DNA of 64,000 nt from Candidatus Aquicultor sp. (GCA_036504445.1 DASXVE010000025.1:248001-312000), one strand, 5' to 3'. Positions 50,311-58,656 are shown, counted from the stretch's first letter. The notes: generated by a model from the sequence alone, not told the origin. Made by a program: numbers and translations.

Positions 50311-51234
50311 GTGGCGAACGAGTACGATGTAGTAATTATCGGCGGTGGTCCGGCGGGGCTTTCAGCCGGTATCTATGCAGCCCGCTCGATGCTTCGAGTG
50401 AAGCTGTTTGAAAAGGAAGTCGTTGGCGGACAAGCATCCATAACAGACATTATTGAGAATTACCCTGGTTTTACCGAGGGTATTTCGGGGTTAGAGCTCA
50501 CCGATATGATGCGCGAACAAGCGCAAAAATTCGGTCTTGAAATCGGCTTAGCCGATGTGACATCGGTCGATTTCAGTAATCCGGAGAAAAAAATAACAAC
50601 AACCGATGGCGAGCACAGCGCCAAGGCGATCATCGTTGCGAGCGGGCTTCGCCCCAGCAAGCTTGATGTGCCCGGTGCAGCCGAGTTGACCGGCCGCGGC
50701 ATCTCATACTGCGCAACATGTGACGGCCCGTTTTTCCGGAACAAGCGTGTTATCGTAATCGGCGGCGGAAATTCCGCCGTTGAGGAAGCGCTCTATCTTA
50801 CAAAGTTTACAAGTAAGGTGACCATAGTTCACCGGCGCGACCAGCTTCGGGCTGACAAAATCGTGCAAGACCGCGCGTTTAAGAACGAAAAGGTAGATTT
50901 CCTATGGGATTCGATAATCAGCGCAGTCCACGGGGATAACGTTGTAACCGGAGTAACGGTGAAAAACGTAAAAACAGGTCAAGAATCCGAGGTCGAGACC
51001 GATGGTATATTTGTATTCGTCGGTAACCTCCCCAATACGGAAATCGTCGACGGCCACATTGATCTTGACGAAAAAGGATACATACTTACTGATGATTTAC
51101 TGACGACATCGAACCCGGGCGTTTTTGCTGCGGGCGACGTCAGACATAACCAACTTAAGCAAGTTGTATGGGCAGCAGCGGAAGGCGCCCTGGCCGCCGT
51201 ATCCGCGGAAAAATACCTAGAAGGCCAGCAATAG
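50311..51234 (+). CDS. trxB: Thioredoxin reductase
   Basis: FAD enzyme passing electrons from NADPH (or other donor) to thioredoxin. VVIIGGGPAGLSAGIYAARS is the FAD fingerprint, the redox C-x2-C is in YCATCDGPFFRNK (about residue 134), and VIVIGGGNSAVEEALYL is the NAD(P) fingerprint. The HRR-type NADPH motif is HRRDQLRADK (His-Arg-Arg), which suggests NADPH. GVFAAGDVRHNQLKQVVWAA is the FAD ribityl site. 307 residues. GTG 50311 lies 6 bases after the PIN-TPR stop. Forms a unit with trxA, 16 bases downstream. Confidence 0.95.
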   Translation: MANEYDVVIIGGGPAGLSAGIYAARSMLRVKLFEKEVVGGQASITDIIENYPGFTEGISGLELTDMMREQAQKFGLEIGLADVTSVDFSNPEKKITTTDGEHSAKAIIVASGLRPSKLDVPGAAELTGRGISYCATCDGPFFRNKRVIVIGGGNSAVEEALYLTKFTSKVTIVHRRDQLRADKIVQDRAFKNEKVDFLWDSIISAVHGDNVVTGVTVKNVKTGQESEVETDGIFVFVGNLPNTEIVDGHIDLDEKGYILTDDLLTTSNPGVFAAGDVRHNQLKQVVWAAAEGALAAVSAEKYLEGQQ

Positions 51235-51250
51235 AAAGGAGTGCTGTCAT

Positions 51251-51577
51251 ATGGCAGGTAACGTACTAGAAGTAAGTGAACAGTCGTGGGGCACAGAGGT
51301 TATCAACGCAGGCAAACCCGTTCTGGTAGATTTTTGGGCAGCCTGGTGTGGACCGTGCCGCATGGTAGCGCCTGTTATCGAAGAGCTGGCGAGCGAATAC
51401 GCTGACAAGATCAAAGTCGTTAAGCTTAATGTCGATGACAATCAAGCTATTTCAACCCAGTATCAAGTAATGAGCATACCAACGTTTGCCGTGTTTCAAA
51501 ACGGTGCGCTTAAGAAGCGCTTTGTGGGCGCGATGCCGAAGGAAGGCTTCGTCAAAGAACTCGCAGAGTGGCTCTAG
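51251..51577 (+). CDS. trxA: Thioredoxin
   Basis: A 108-residue disulfide reductase. VLVDFWAAWCGPCRMVAPVI carries the WCGPC active site and SIPTFAVFQNG the cis-Pro. Typical length and fold. It receives electrons from the adjacent TrxB. ATG 51251 follows AAAGGAG. DUF3842 follows 9 bases after the stop. Confidence 0.96.
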   Translation: MAGNVLEVSEQSWGTEVINAGKPVLVDFWAAWCGPCRMVAPVIEELASEYADKIKVVKLNVDDNQAISTQYQVMSIPTFAVFQNGALKKRFVGAMPKEGFVKELAEWL

Positions 51578-51586
51578 CTTAAGCAT

Positions 51587-52012
51587 ATGAAAGTACTTGT
51601 TGTTGACGGCGCCGGCGGGAGTATCGGTCAGCAAATCATCGCTCGCCTGCGAGAAAGTCTTCCTGACAGCATAGAGATATTGGCGCTCGGAACGAACGCG
51701 ATTGCGGCAAGTAACATGATGCGCGCCGGGGCGAACCGCGGTGCGAGCGGCGAGAACGCCTTCCGTGTTACCGCGCCGGAAGCCGATGTCATTGTCGGTC
51801 CCATCTCAATCCTTATTCCTAATGCGTTTATGGGTGAGCTGACACCGGCCATGGCGGAATACCTCTCGTTATCGAAAGCGAGAAAAGTGCTGCTACCCCT
51901 GGCGCAAAACATCGATCTCGTGGGCACAAGCAACCTGCCGCTCCCCCATCTCATGGACGAAACAATACGCCTGGTAAGGGCGGCGCTTGGGAGCACGAAA
52001 AGCGCAGGGTAG
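51587..52012 (+). CDS. DUF3842 family protein
   Basis: A 141-residue protein that begins with a Rossmann-like nucleotide-binding turn (VLVVDGAGGSIGQQIIARL) and continues with ILALGTNAIAASNMMRAGAN and VIVGPISILIPNAFMGELTP. This family is widespread in Clostridia and Actinobacteria and is often beside CooT-like genes; function is unknown. Start ATG 51587 has a poor ribosome site, so it may be coupled to trxA. No cysteine-rich or His-rich segments are present. Confidence 0.85.
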   Translation: MKVLVVDGAGGSIGQQIIARLRESLPDSIEILALGTNAIAASNMMRAGANRGASGENAFRVTAPEADVIVGPISILIPNAFMGELTPAMAEYLSLSKARKVLLPLAQNIDLVGTSNLPLPHLMDETIRLVRAALGSTKSAG

Positions 52013-52066
52013 CGCAAAAAGCGCTTGGGAGCGCAAAATCAAACCACAAAGCGGAGGTGCAAGATA

Positions 52067-52258
52067 ATGTGTGAGACTAACGTTTTCGTTGAAAAAGACG
52101 GCAAGCAAGAAGTGCTTATGAAAGATGTCGTTTCGATCACACCGGTCGGCGATAAACTAGTGCTTGTCGATCTCTTTGGCGAGCAAAAGCAAATAAAAGC
52201 CGCGTTCAAAGAGCTTAAGCTGCTCGATCACATGGTCGTTCTGACGCCGCTGGAGTAA
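52067..52258 (+). CDS. CooT-like nickel-binding protein
   Basis: A 63-residue protein matching the CooT family, which includes the nickel-binding CooT of CO dehydrogenase maturation (Cys2 is the ligand). MCETNVF has Cys at position 2, and VVSITPVGDKLVLVDLFGEQ and KELKLLDHMVVL follow the family pattern. ATG 52067 follows GGAGGTGCAAGATA and is preferred to the frame from 52025 because Cys must be residue 2. It lies 54 bases after DUF3842, and a nickel/cobalt transporter starts 575 bases downstream. No CODH genes are in the window. Confidence 0.85.
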   Translation: MCETNVFVEKDGKQEVLMKDVVSITPVGDKLVLVDLFGEQKQIKAAFKELKLLDHMVVLTPLE

Positions 52259-52288
52259 ATTTTTTAGGCTCAATCTGATAAAATCTGA

Positions 52289-52374
52289 TATAATATTGTA
52301 GTAACTGAATATATACTAACCAGGCCACGAAGGTCATGCGGAGCGAACTCCGCCCTGTTCGTGGTTTTCTTTTT
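52289..52374 (+). promoter_or_regulatory. Promoter plus terminator-type hairpin in the leader of the His-tailed protein gene
   Basis: A consensus tataat lies at 52289-52294. Then comes a double hairpin: ccacgaa (52325-52331) with ttcgtgg (52358-52364), enclosing gcggag-cgaa-ctccgc (52338-52353), followed by TTTTCTTTTT (52365-52374) and then the ribosome site and ATG 52393. This is an intrinsic terminator located between a promoter and its gene, which could act as an attenuator, or simply end the upstream operon. No NiCo riboswitch core was recognised. Confidence 0.6.
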
Positions 52375-52392
52375 CACTGGAGGTGGAGTTGT

Positions 52393-52635
52393 ATGTGTCA
52401 AAACGGCTTTAACAGCGCCGATTATAAACTGGCGATCCATCAACTAACGGAACAAACAAAGGTCATAAAGACGAGTAGCGAGCAGTGGGCTCGTCTCTCC
52501 GGAAGCGTGCATCAAGACGAGCTGTCGGCAAAGCTCGGCGAGGCCGGCGCAAAGCTGGCGGAAGCAATCGCTATGCTCGATGCGGCTATGGATGCGGCGC
52601 ACGACCACGGCCACGATCACGTTCATATTTCGTAA
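52393..52635 (+). CDS. Small protein with His-rich tail
   Basis: An 80-residue helical protein, SADYKLAIHQLTEQTKVIKT through EAGAKLAEAIAMLDAAMDAA, ending AHDHGHDHVHIS with five His, which would bind Ni, Co or Zn. ATG 52393 follows GGAGGTGGAGTTGT. No family recognised. Placed between CooT and CbiM genes, it is likely a metal carrier or storage protein for the same system. Confidence 0.75.
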   Translation: MCQNGFNSADYKLAIHQLTEQTKVIKTSSEQWARLSGSVHQDELSAKLGEAGAKLAEAIAMLDAAMDAAHDHGHDHVHIS

Positions 52636-52639
52636 AATC

Positions 52640-52830
52640 GTCGCTCCGTGGGCGCTTTGTTTGGCGCCCCATCTTAGCCTCTGGCGCGTGAGCGAAAACA
52701 CGCTTCGAGGTTCCGTTAGTTTGTTGGTTCGAACCCTCAAACTAACGTTAGCCGGAATGCCTAGGATATATCTTCTAGCCGGACACCGAAGTGTCTAAGA
52801 AGTGTAAATGCTTTTTAGCGAAAGGAATTG
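52640..52830 (+). promoter_or_regulatory. Structured leader upstream of cbiM
   Basis: Three hairpins precede the cbiM ribosome site. One is gggcgc...gcgccc (about 52657-52677). A second pairs cgttagtttg (52714-52723) with caaactaacg (52738-52747). A third is gacac-cgaa-gtgtc (about 52780-52795), with cttct/agaag closing it. The cobalamin-riboswitch GCCACTG box is not present. Might be a metal-responsive element; function is unproven. Confidence 0.45.
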
Positions 52831-52832
52831 TA

Positions 52833-53744
52833 ATGCATATTCCAGACGGTTTCTTAGACACAAAAACGTTGGTAACCGCTGCTGCCGCCTCGGGTGCGAC
52901 GATTGCCTACGCGGTGCGCAAGGCAAACAAAGAATTTGAAGAAAAAGACGCGCCTCTGATGGGCGTACTTGCGGCGTTTATCTTTGCCGCCCAGATGCTC
53001 AACTTCCCCGTCGCAGGCGGGACAAGCGGCCATTTTGTCGGCGGCGCACTCGCGGCAATTCTTCTTGGCCCCTGGAAAGCGATTCTTGTCATGCTGTCGG
53101 TTATAAGCGTACAGGCGCTTCTCTTCGGAGACGGCGGTATCAGCGCGCTCGGGGCTAATATTTTAAATATGGCGATCCTCTCCCCGCTTGCGGGTTATTG
53201 GGTCTACCGGTTAATCTCGCGCAAGAGTGTGACGGGCGGCGCATTTACCGCGGGCCTCGTTTCAACAATAGTTGCTGCCCTGGCATGCGCCCTTGAGCTC
53301 ACGGCATCGGGTACCGCGCCGTTTGCAATCGTTGTGCCGCTGATGACGGGCTGGCACGTCTTGATCGGGCTCGGCGAAGGAGCCATAACCATGGCTACGA
53401 TTACCTACCTGTTGAAAGTACGCCCTGACCTGGTTAATCGTACCGCGACACCTGATAAAGCGAGCCTGGTTGCATTCGGGGGTGTGGCTGCATTTCTCGC
53501 GCTCGTGATCTCGCCGTTCGCATCTTCATTCCCAGACGGGCTCGAGCACATAGCCGAAACGACCGGTTTTATCAACAAAGGCACCAGTCTTTTTTCAGCC
53601 TTCATCCCGGGCTACACGATGCCGGGCCTCGGTGAAGGCGGTCTTGCAACCGGTGTCGCCGGGCTTGTCGGTGTTCTTATTACCATCGGAATCGGCTATG
53701 TAATAGCGAAAGCTGTGCGCCGCCGTTCGTCGGTGAGGAGTTAA
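52833..53744 (+). CDS. cbiM: Nickel/cobalt ECF transporter S component CbiM/NikM with PDGLE domain
   Basis: Substrate-binding membrane subunit of an energy-coupling-factor transporter. MHIPDGFLDTKT has the N-terminal Met-His-Ile-Pro required for metal binding (His2 with the terminal amine), so ATG 52833 must be the start; the frame from 52791 would destroy the site. Six to seven membrane spans follow. From about residue 225, SPFASSFPDGLEHIAE and the final spans form the PDGLE (NikN/CbiN-like) domain, fused here. Nickel or cobalt cannot be told apart by sequence alone. GAAAGGAATTGTA precedes the start. Confidence 0.93.
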   Translation: MHIPDGFLDTKTLVTAAAASGATIAYAVRKANKEFEEKDAPLMGVLAAFIFAAQMLNFPVAGGTSGHFVGGALAAILLGPWKAILVMLSVISVQALLFGDGGISALGANILNMAILSPLAGYWVYRLISRKSVTGGAFTAGLVSTIVAALACALELTASGTAPFAIVVPLMTGWHVLIGLGEGAITMATITYLLKVRPDLVNRTATPDKASLVAFGGVAAFLALVISPFASSFPDGLEHIAETTGFINKGTSLFSAFIPGYTMPGLGEGGLATGVAGLVGVLITIGIGYVIAKAVRRRSSVRS

Positions 53745-53747
53745 TTC

Positions 53748-54722
53748 TTGCGCGAAGAGCATGATGCCTTAGACAACAACGATCAACATATGGAGCATGA
53801 GACAAACGCTGCAGAGCATGCCGCTCATGAGAACCATGATGCCGGTATTCACCTGCACGAGCACCAACACGATGGCATCACGCATAAACACGTGCATTAC
53901 CACCCGGCGCCGCACGAGCCGCAGGAGCCGGAAACGGTTCACGGGCACACGCATACCTATGCGTTCGAGCTCTATGCGTATGCGGATTCGATATTGCACC
54001 GCCTGGACGCACGCACAAAAATGATCGCTTTCATCGTGTTTATCTTGGCAATCGTCATGACACCGATGGCTTCTACGTGGCGGTTCGGGCTGTTCTTGAC
54101 CTTTATTATCGTCTTATACCGGCTTTCCCGGGTGCCGTTTATCAAATTTGGTTTGAAACGCTCGCTTGTGGTCGAGCCGGTCGTAATCATAGCCACGCTG
54201 TTTCTGGCGTTTATGCCGAATAAACCGCACCCGGCTGCATACGACTTAGGTTTTACAACGCTGGCGATCTCAAACGGCGGCTTCTATATCTTTGTAAATG
54301 CCATCATAAAATCATGGCTATCAGTGCTGGTTGCGATACTCCTGTACTCGACAACGCCTTTCCCGAAGTTCATCAAAGGGCTTGAGCTGATGCGCATGCC
54401 TCAGATCCTTACCATGCTCTTTTCGTTTCTCTACCGTTTCATGTGGGTGTTAACCGATGAGATCAAACGGATGATGCGTGCCCGCGATGCGCGCGCTTTT
54501 GGCGGCGGGCGGCTCTGGCATGTGCACATTATCGGGCAGATGGTCGGCAGCCTCTTTATCCGAAGTTACGAGCGGGCCGAGCGCATTTATGCAGCGATGG
54601 CCGCCCGCGGCTACGATGGGACGATTAAGAGCTTTGATACCCCGGCTCTCACCGTTCGCGACGCTGCGTTTTCGCTCTTCTTTTTTACGGCGCTCTTCGC
54701 TATTCTTATCTGGAGGTTTTGA
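53748..54722 (+). CDS. cbiQ: ECF transporter T component CbiQ with His-rich N-terminal extension
   Basis: Transmembrane coupling subunit. The C-terminal part (about 75-324) has the CbiQ pattern, with LDARTKMIAFIVFILAIVM at its start and MMRARDARAFGG followed by ERAERIYAAMAARGY, the coupling helices. The first 70 residues are unusual, with 18 His (LHEHQHDGITHKHVHYH, then HGHTHT) and acidic residues, absent from ordinary CbiQ. TTG 53748 follows GAGGAG across the cbiM stop; the His-rich segment has no alternative start in it. It should bind Ni, Co or Zn on the cytoplasmic side and may act as metal buffer. Confidence 0.92.
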   Translation: MREEHDALDNNDQHMEHETNAAEHAAHENHDAGIHLHEHQHDGITHKHVHYHPAPHEPQEPETVHGHTHTYAFELYAYADSILHRLDARTKMIAFIVFILAIVMTPMASTWRFGLFLTFIIVLYRLSRVPFIKFGLKRSLVVEPVVIIATLFLAFMPNKPHPAAYDLGFTTLAISNGGFYIFVNAIIKSWLSVLVAILLYSTTPFPKFIKGLELMRMPQILTMLFSFLYRFMWVLTDEIKRMMRARDARAFGGGRLWHVHIIGQMVGSLFIRSYERAERIYAAMAARGYDGTIKSFDTPALTVRDAAFSLFFFTALFAILIWRF

Positions 54723-55469
54723 GTGACAGCAGTAATTGATGCGAAACAAATTGCATACACCTACCCCGACGGCACGACCGCGCTCAAGGGCATCGATATC
54801 ACCATTGGATCGGGTGCGCGCGTCGCCTTGCTGGGGCCAAACGGTGCCGGTAAATCAACGTTTCTCATGCACTTAAACGGGACCCTTCGCGGCGAAGGCA
54901 CGCTTCTAATCGACGGCCTCGAGTCGACCAAGGCAAACTTGAAGAAAATTCGCTCGGCACTGGGTTTGGTTTTTCAAGATCCGGACGACCAGCTATTTCT
55001 CACAACTGTTTTTGATGACGTCGCTTTCGGGCCGATCAATCAGGGATTATCACAGAACGAAGTGCTCAAACATGTCGAGGATGCTCTGACATCGGTAGAC
55101 ATGCTGTGGGCGATCAATAAGAGCGCGCACCACTTAAGCTTTGGGCAGAAAAAACGCGTGGCACTCGCCACGGTGCTCGCAATGCATCCGAAGGTATTAG
55201 TGCTCGATGAGCCGACCAGCAACCTCGACCCGAGAACACGAAAACGCCTGGAAGAGCTGCTCCTAAATCTACAGCACACCATGCTGGTTGCAACGCATAA
55301 CCTCGATTTCGCCTGGCGGGTATGTGAGCGGGCGCTTATTCTCTCGGGCGGCAGAATTGTGGCCGACGGGCCGACCCGCGAGCTTCTAACCGACGGGCCG
55401 CTTTTAGAAGAGCACGGGCTCGAGCTGCCGATGAGCGCAATGCTGTATGGTAGCAGGGTTGATATGTAG
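54723..55469 (+). CDS. cbiO: ECF transporter ATPase CbiO
   Basis: ATP-binding subunit of the Ni/Co importer. Walker A GPNGAGKSTFLMHLNG, Q-loop VFQDPDDQLFLTTVFDDVAF, signature HHLSFGQKKRVALATVLAM, Walker B VLVLDEPTSNLDP, and H-loop VATHNLDF. 248 residues. Its GTG 54723 immediately follows the cbiQ stop. The QDPDDQ Q-loop is the ECF-specific signature. Ends the transporter operon. Confidence 0.95.
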   Translation: MTAVIDAKQIAYTYPDGTTALKGIDITIGSGARVALLGPNGAGKSTFLMHLNGTLRGEGTLLIDGLESTKANLKKIRSALGLVFQDPDDQLFLTTVFDDVAFGPINQGLSQNEVLKHVEDALTSVDMLWAINKSAHHLSFGQKKRVALATVLAMHPKVLVLDEPTSNLDPRTRKRLEELLLNLQHTMLVATHNLDFAWRVCERALILSGGRIVADGPTRELLTDGPLLEEHGLELPMSAMLYGSRVDM

Positions 55470-55553
55470 CCAGCGAATAGCCATGCACGTTCAAATCCAG
55501 TACAATAACGCGTATTATATTGATTAACCTTATGTTTATTCAGGTGTTTTATA

Positions 55554-56450
55554 ATGCAACCTAAATATACAATCATAATTGTCGGCGCAGGCAAAGTCGG
55601 TACCGCTATCGGCACTTTGCTCCACCAAAAAGACCACCGGATCGTGGCTGCTGCAGCCGCGCATCAAGCATCGCTTGAAACGACCGGGCGCTACCTGCCG
55701 GCAGCATATTTATCGGTTGATCTTCGCGAGATCGCCCGTTACGGTGCGAAAGCGGATATCATCCTGCTCACGACGCAAGACGACCAGATCCAGCCGACCT
55801 GCGAAACGCTTGCCGCCTACGGTACGTTTACGCCGCGGCACACCGTCATGCACATGAGCGGTGCGAGCACGCTCGACGTGCTTGCTTCGGCATGTGTTGC
55901 GGGGGCCGGTGTTGCGAGTATTCATCCAATTCAATCCTTTGCTTCAGCCGAACTGGCGATTGAGAAGATACCCGGCTCATATTTCGGGGTAACCGCCGAT
56001 GACGGGGCGCGCGACGTTGCGCTGGCCGTTGTACGCGATCTGGGTGGTGTTCCCATCGACATACAAGACGAAGACAAGGCAATGTACCACGCGGCGGCCT
56101 GCATTACATCGAATTATCTCGTGACGCTACTTCACATGGCGGAAAAGGTATATAATGCCGCAGGACTACGGGCGGATATCGCGCTTGACGCAATGATGAC
56201 GCTAATTTCCGGTACGCTCTCAAATATTGAAAAAGTCGGTACAATCGAGGCGCTTACTGGCCCGATTGCCCGGGGCGATGTTACAATCATTAAACAGCAT
56301 TTGCAGAGCTTGCGACGCCTCGATGCCAATATCGAGCGTGCTTACCGGGTGCTTGGCTTACAAACAGTAGATGTTGCGGTTAAGAAAGGTACGCTAAGTG
56401 CAGAGAACGCGGCGGAGCTGATCGCTGTTTTAGAGGATAGGAGCTGTTGA
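55554..56450 (+). CDS. Rossmann-fold/DUF2520 oxidoreductase, possible ketopantoate reductase
   Basis: A 298-residue NAD(P)-dependent protein. IIVGAGKVGTAIGTLLHQKD is the dinucleotide fold. The DUF2520 half (residues about 130-290) holds YHAAACITSNYLVTLLHMAE and the helical dimer domain. It heads a pantothenate operon (panB overlaps its stop) that otherwise lacks panE. The same family has been reported to supply ketopantoate reductase (PanG) in Francisella, so reduction of ketopantoate to pantoate is inferred. It could also act on related 2-keto acids. Confidence 0.85.
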   Translation: MQPKYTIIIVGAGKVGTAIGTLLHQKDHRIVAAAAAHQASLETTGRYLPAAYLSVDLREIARYGAKADIILLTTQDDQIQPTCETLAAYGTFTPRHTVMHMSGASTLDVLASACVAGAGVASIHPIQSFASAELAIEKIPGSYFGVTADDGARDVALAVVRDLGGVPIDIQDEDKAMYHAAACITSNYLVTLLHMAEKVYNAAGLRADIALDAMMTLISGTLSNIEKVGTIEALTGPIARGDVTIIKQHLQSLRRLDANIERAYRVLGLQTVDVAVKKGTLSAENAAELIAVLEDRSC

Positions 56451-56452
56451 TA

Positions 56453-57313
56453 ATGGATAGAGTCACTGTTCAATCACTGAGAGACATGAAGAAAACCGGC
56501 ACAAGAATTGCCATGCTTACCTGCTATGATTATTCGTTCGCGCGGATTCTCGATGATGCGGGTGTCGACGTTCTCCTCGTCGGTGACTCACTCGGGATGG
56601 TAACGCTTGGCCTCGACGATACGTTGCCGGTCACCGTTGAAGACATGGCGCACCACACCAAGGCGGTCGTTCGCGGGACAAGACGTGCAATGGTAGTTAC
56701 CGATATGCCGTTTATGTCATACCAGATATCCGACGAGAAAGCGCTGGAAAATGCGGCCTACATTATGAAGACAACCGGCACGCACGCGCTTAAGCTCGAA
56801 GGCGGAAAACGTATCGCCTCACTGGTTAAAAAGATGACCGACGCCGGGATTCCGGTAATGGGCCACTTAGGCCTGACACCCCAGTCGGTCCTGCAATTCA
56901 GCGGCTACGGATTACAAGCGAGCGGTGTTGACGACGCTAAAGAACTCCTCGAAGATTCAATTGCGCTGCAGGAGGCGGGCGCGTTTGCCATCGTCCTCGA
57001 GAAAATCCCTGCCGAGCTTGCCGAGCTCGTCACCGCCGGGCTCTCGATACCCACAATCGGTATCGGCGCCGGGCCGGCGTGCGACGGTCAAGTGCTGGTC
57101 ACTAATGACATGCTGGGTATGTATGACAAATTCCTGCCAAAGTTTGTTAAGAAGTTTGCCAACCTTAAGGCGACTATCGATGAGGCGGTTAAGGACTATA
57201 TTACTGAGGTTCGCGCTGATGCCTTCCCGGCAAGCGAGCATTCATATCATATGGATCAGAACACTCTCAACCGGTTTATGGATGAGATCGACCGGAATTT
57301 AAAAGAAGTATAA
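56453..57313 (+). CDS. panB: 3-methyl-2-oxobutanoate hydroxymethyltransferase
   Basis: Adds a hydroxymethyl group from methylene-tetrahydrofolate to ketoisovalerate, giving ketopantoate. IAMLTCYDYSFARILDDAGV, LLVGDSLGMVTLGLDDTLPV (metal Asp), GTHALKLEGG, GHLGLTPQSVLQFSGYGLQ and IGIGAGPACDGQVLVTNDML are family blocks. 286 residues. ATG 56453 follows AGGAG at 9 bases; TTG 56447 is an alternative. The second gene of the pantothenate operon. Confidence 0.96.
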   Translation: MDRVTVQSLRDMKKTGTRIAMLTCYDYSFARILDDAGVDVLLVGDSLGMVTLGLDDTLPVTVEDMAHHTKAVVRGTRRAMVVTDMPFMSYQISDEKALENAAYIMKTTGTHALKLEGGKRIASLVKKMTDAGIPVMGHLGLTPQSVLQFSGYGLQASGVDDAKELLEDSIALQEAGAFAIVLEKIPAELAELVTAGLSIPTIGIGAGPACDGQVLVTNDMLGMYDKFLPKFVKKFANLKATIDEAVKDYITEVRADAFPASEHSYHMDQNTLNRFMDEIDRNLKEV

Positions 57314-57373
57314 GACAATAAGGCACTTAATATGAGTACTGAAGTTTAGCTTTAGGTGGTAGATACAAATAAT

Positions 57374-58246
57374 ATGCTTACGATAACGACGGTGCGAGAA
57401 GTGTGCGAGGCAATCAACGCTGAACGGGCACGCGGGAAAACAATCGGGTTGGTGCCGACAATGGGATACTTGCATGAAGGGCACCTGACCTTGATGCGTG
57501 AGGCAAAACGGCAGGCTGATATTGTGGTGGCCAGTATTTTTGTAAACCCAACGCAATTCGGCCCGACTGAGGACCTTGATGCCTACCCACGAGACCTTGC
57601 CCGAGACGGTACGCTTGCTCAAGACGCCGGTGTCGATGTGCTGTTTGTGCCGGCGGTGCGAGAGATGTATCCGACGGGCTACTCGACCTATGTCGATGTT
57701 GAGGACATAACCGTTGTCTTATGCGGACAGAGCCGGCCCGGGCACTTTCGCGGCGTTGCAACCGTTGTCACCAAGCTCTTAAATATTGTAGCGCCGGATA
57801 TCGCCTTTTTCGGCGAGAAAGACTGGCAGCAGCTCGCCGTCATCAAACGGATGGTGGCTGATCTTAACATGAGCACTGAGATTGTCGGTGTGCCGATAGT
57901 GCGCGAACCCGATGGGCTTGCGATGTCGTCCCGCAATACTTATCTCTCGCCCGGCGAGAGACGTGCCGCCCTTGCGCTCTCCAAATCGCTTGAGCTTGCG
58001 CGGGTTTTGGTTGCGGATGGTGTGCGCGATACGGAAATAATCGTAGATAAGATGCGTGCGATGCTTGCTAATGAATCGCTCACCAACATCGAGTATGTGG
58101 AAATTGTAGATCCGGACCGGCTCTCCTCGATCGAGATACTCAGCGGACCGGCTCTCGTTGCGCTGGCCGTGCGTGTGGGCACAACCAGGTTGATCGATAA
58201 TGCTCTCATCGGTCAGGACCTTGAAAAAACAGGCGATTTCGTTTAA
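57374..58246 (+). CDS. panC: Pantothenate synthetase
   Basis: ATP-dependent ligase of pantoate and beta-alanine. LVPTMGYLHEGHLTLMREAK has the HxGH-type nucleotide site. NPTQFGPTEDLDAYPRDL, GQSRPGHFRGVATVVTKLLN and FGEKDWQQLAVIKRMV follow, then VREPDGLAMSSRNTYLS with the KMSKS-like site. 290 residues. ATG 57374 given; GTG 57356 is possible. It lies 60 bases after panB. Confidence 0.96.
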   Translation: MLTITTVREVCEAINAERARGKTIGLVPTMGYLHEGHLTLMREAKRQADIVVASIFVNPTQFGPTEDLDAYPRDLARDGTLAQDAGVDVLFVPAVREMYPTGYSTYVDVEDITVVLCGQSRPGHFRGVATVVTKLLNIVAPDIAFFGEKDWQQLAVIKRMVADLNMSTEIVGVPIVREPDGLAMSSRNTYLSPGERRAALALSKSLELARVLVADGVRDTEIIVDKMRAMLANESLTNIEYVEIVDPDRLSSIEILSGPALVALAVRVGTTRLIDNALIGQDLEKTGDFV

Positions 58247-58266
58247 ATTGTGAATAGGTGAAATCT

Positions 58267-58656
58267 ATGCAACGCTTTATGCTAAAAAGCAAAATACACA
58301 GAGCAACCATAACCGAGGCCAATGTCGATTACATCGGCTCTGTTACTATCGATGCCGAACTTATGGCGCTCGCAAATATGCTGGAGTATGAGAAAGTTCA
58401 CGTGGTCAACGTGGATAATGGCGTGCGCCTGGAGACCTACGTAATTGAGGGCGAGCCCGGCTCGGGGGTTATCTGTTTGAACGGCGCGGCGGCGCGGCTC
58501 ATGAACCCGGGTGAGCTTATCATCATTCTCTCCTACGCAAATGTCGATGAAGGCGAGCTTAGCGGCTGGGAGCCGAAGGTGGTCTTCGTCGATGAGAACA
58601 ACCACCCCTTCCCGTCAGCGGAAGCACTCAAGATTGAATCACCAGACCACGCCTAA
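58267..58656 (+). CDS. panD: Aspartate 1-decarboxylase
   Basis: Makes beta-alanine for PanC. A pyruvoyl enzyme that self-cleaves at Gly-Ser: [14 protein letters not shown] (Ser about residue 25). [40 protein letters not shown] and YANVDEGE follow the family. 129 residues. ATG 58267 follows AGGTGAAATCT. Last gene of the pantothenate operon, so the window has the pathway from ketoisovalerate to pantothenate if the DUF2520 gene is the reductase. Confidence 0.95.
   Translation: MQRFMLKSKIHRATITEANVDYIGSVTIDAELMALANMLEYEKVHVVNVDNGVRLETYVIEGEPGSGVICLNGAAARLMNPGELIIILSYANVDEGELSGWEPKVVFVDENNHPFPSAEALKIESPDHA

Noticed and set aside
52714-52747. GGTTCGAACC inside a hairpin, resembling a tRNA T arm
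   Set aside because: No acceptor, D or anticodon arms can be built around it; treated as one hairpin of the cbiM leader.
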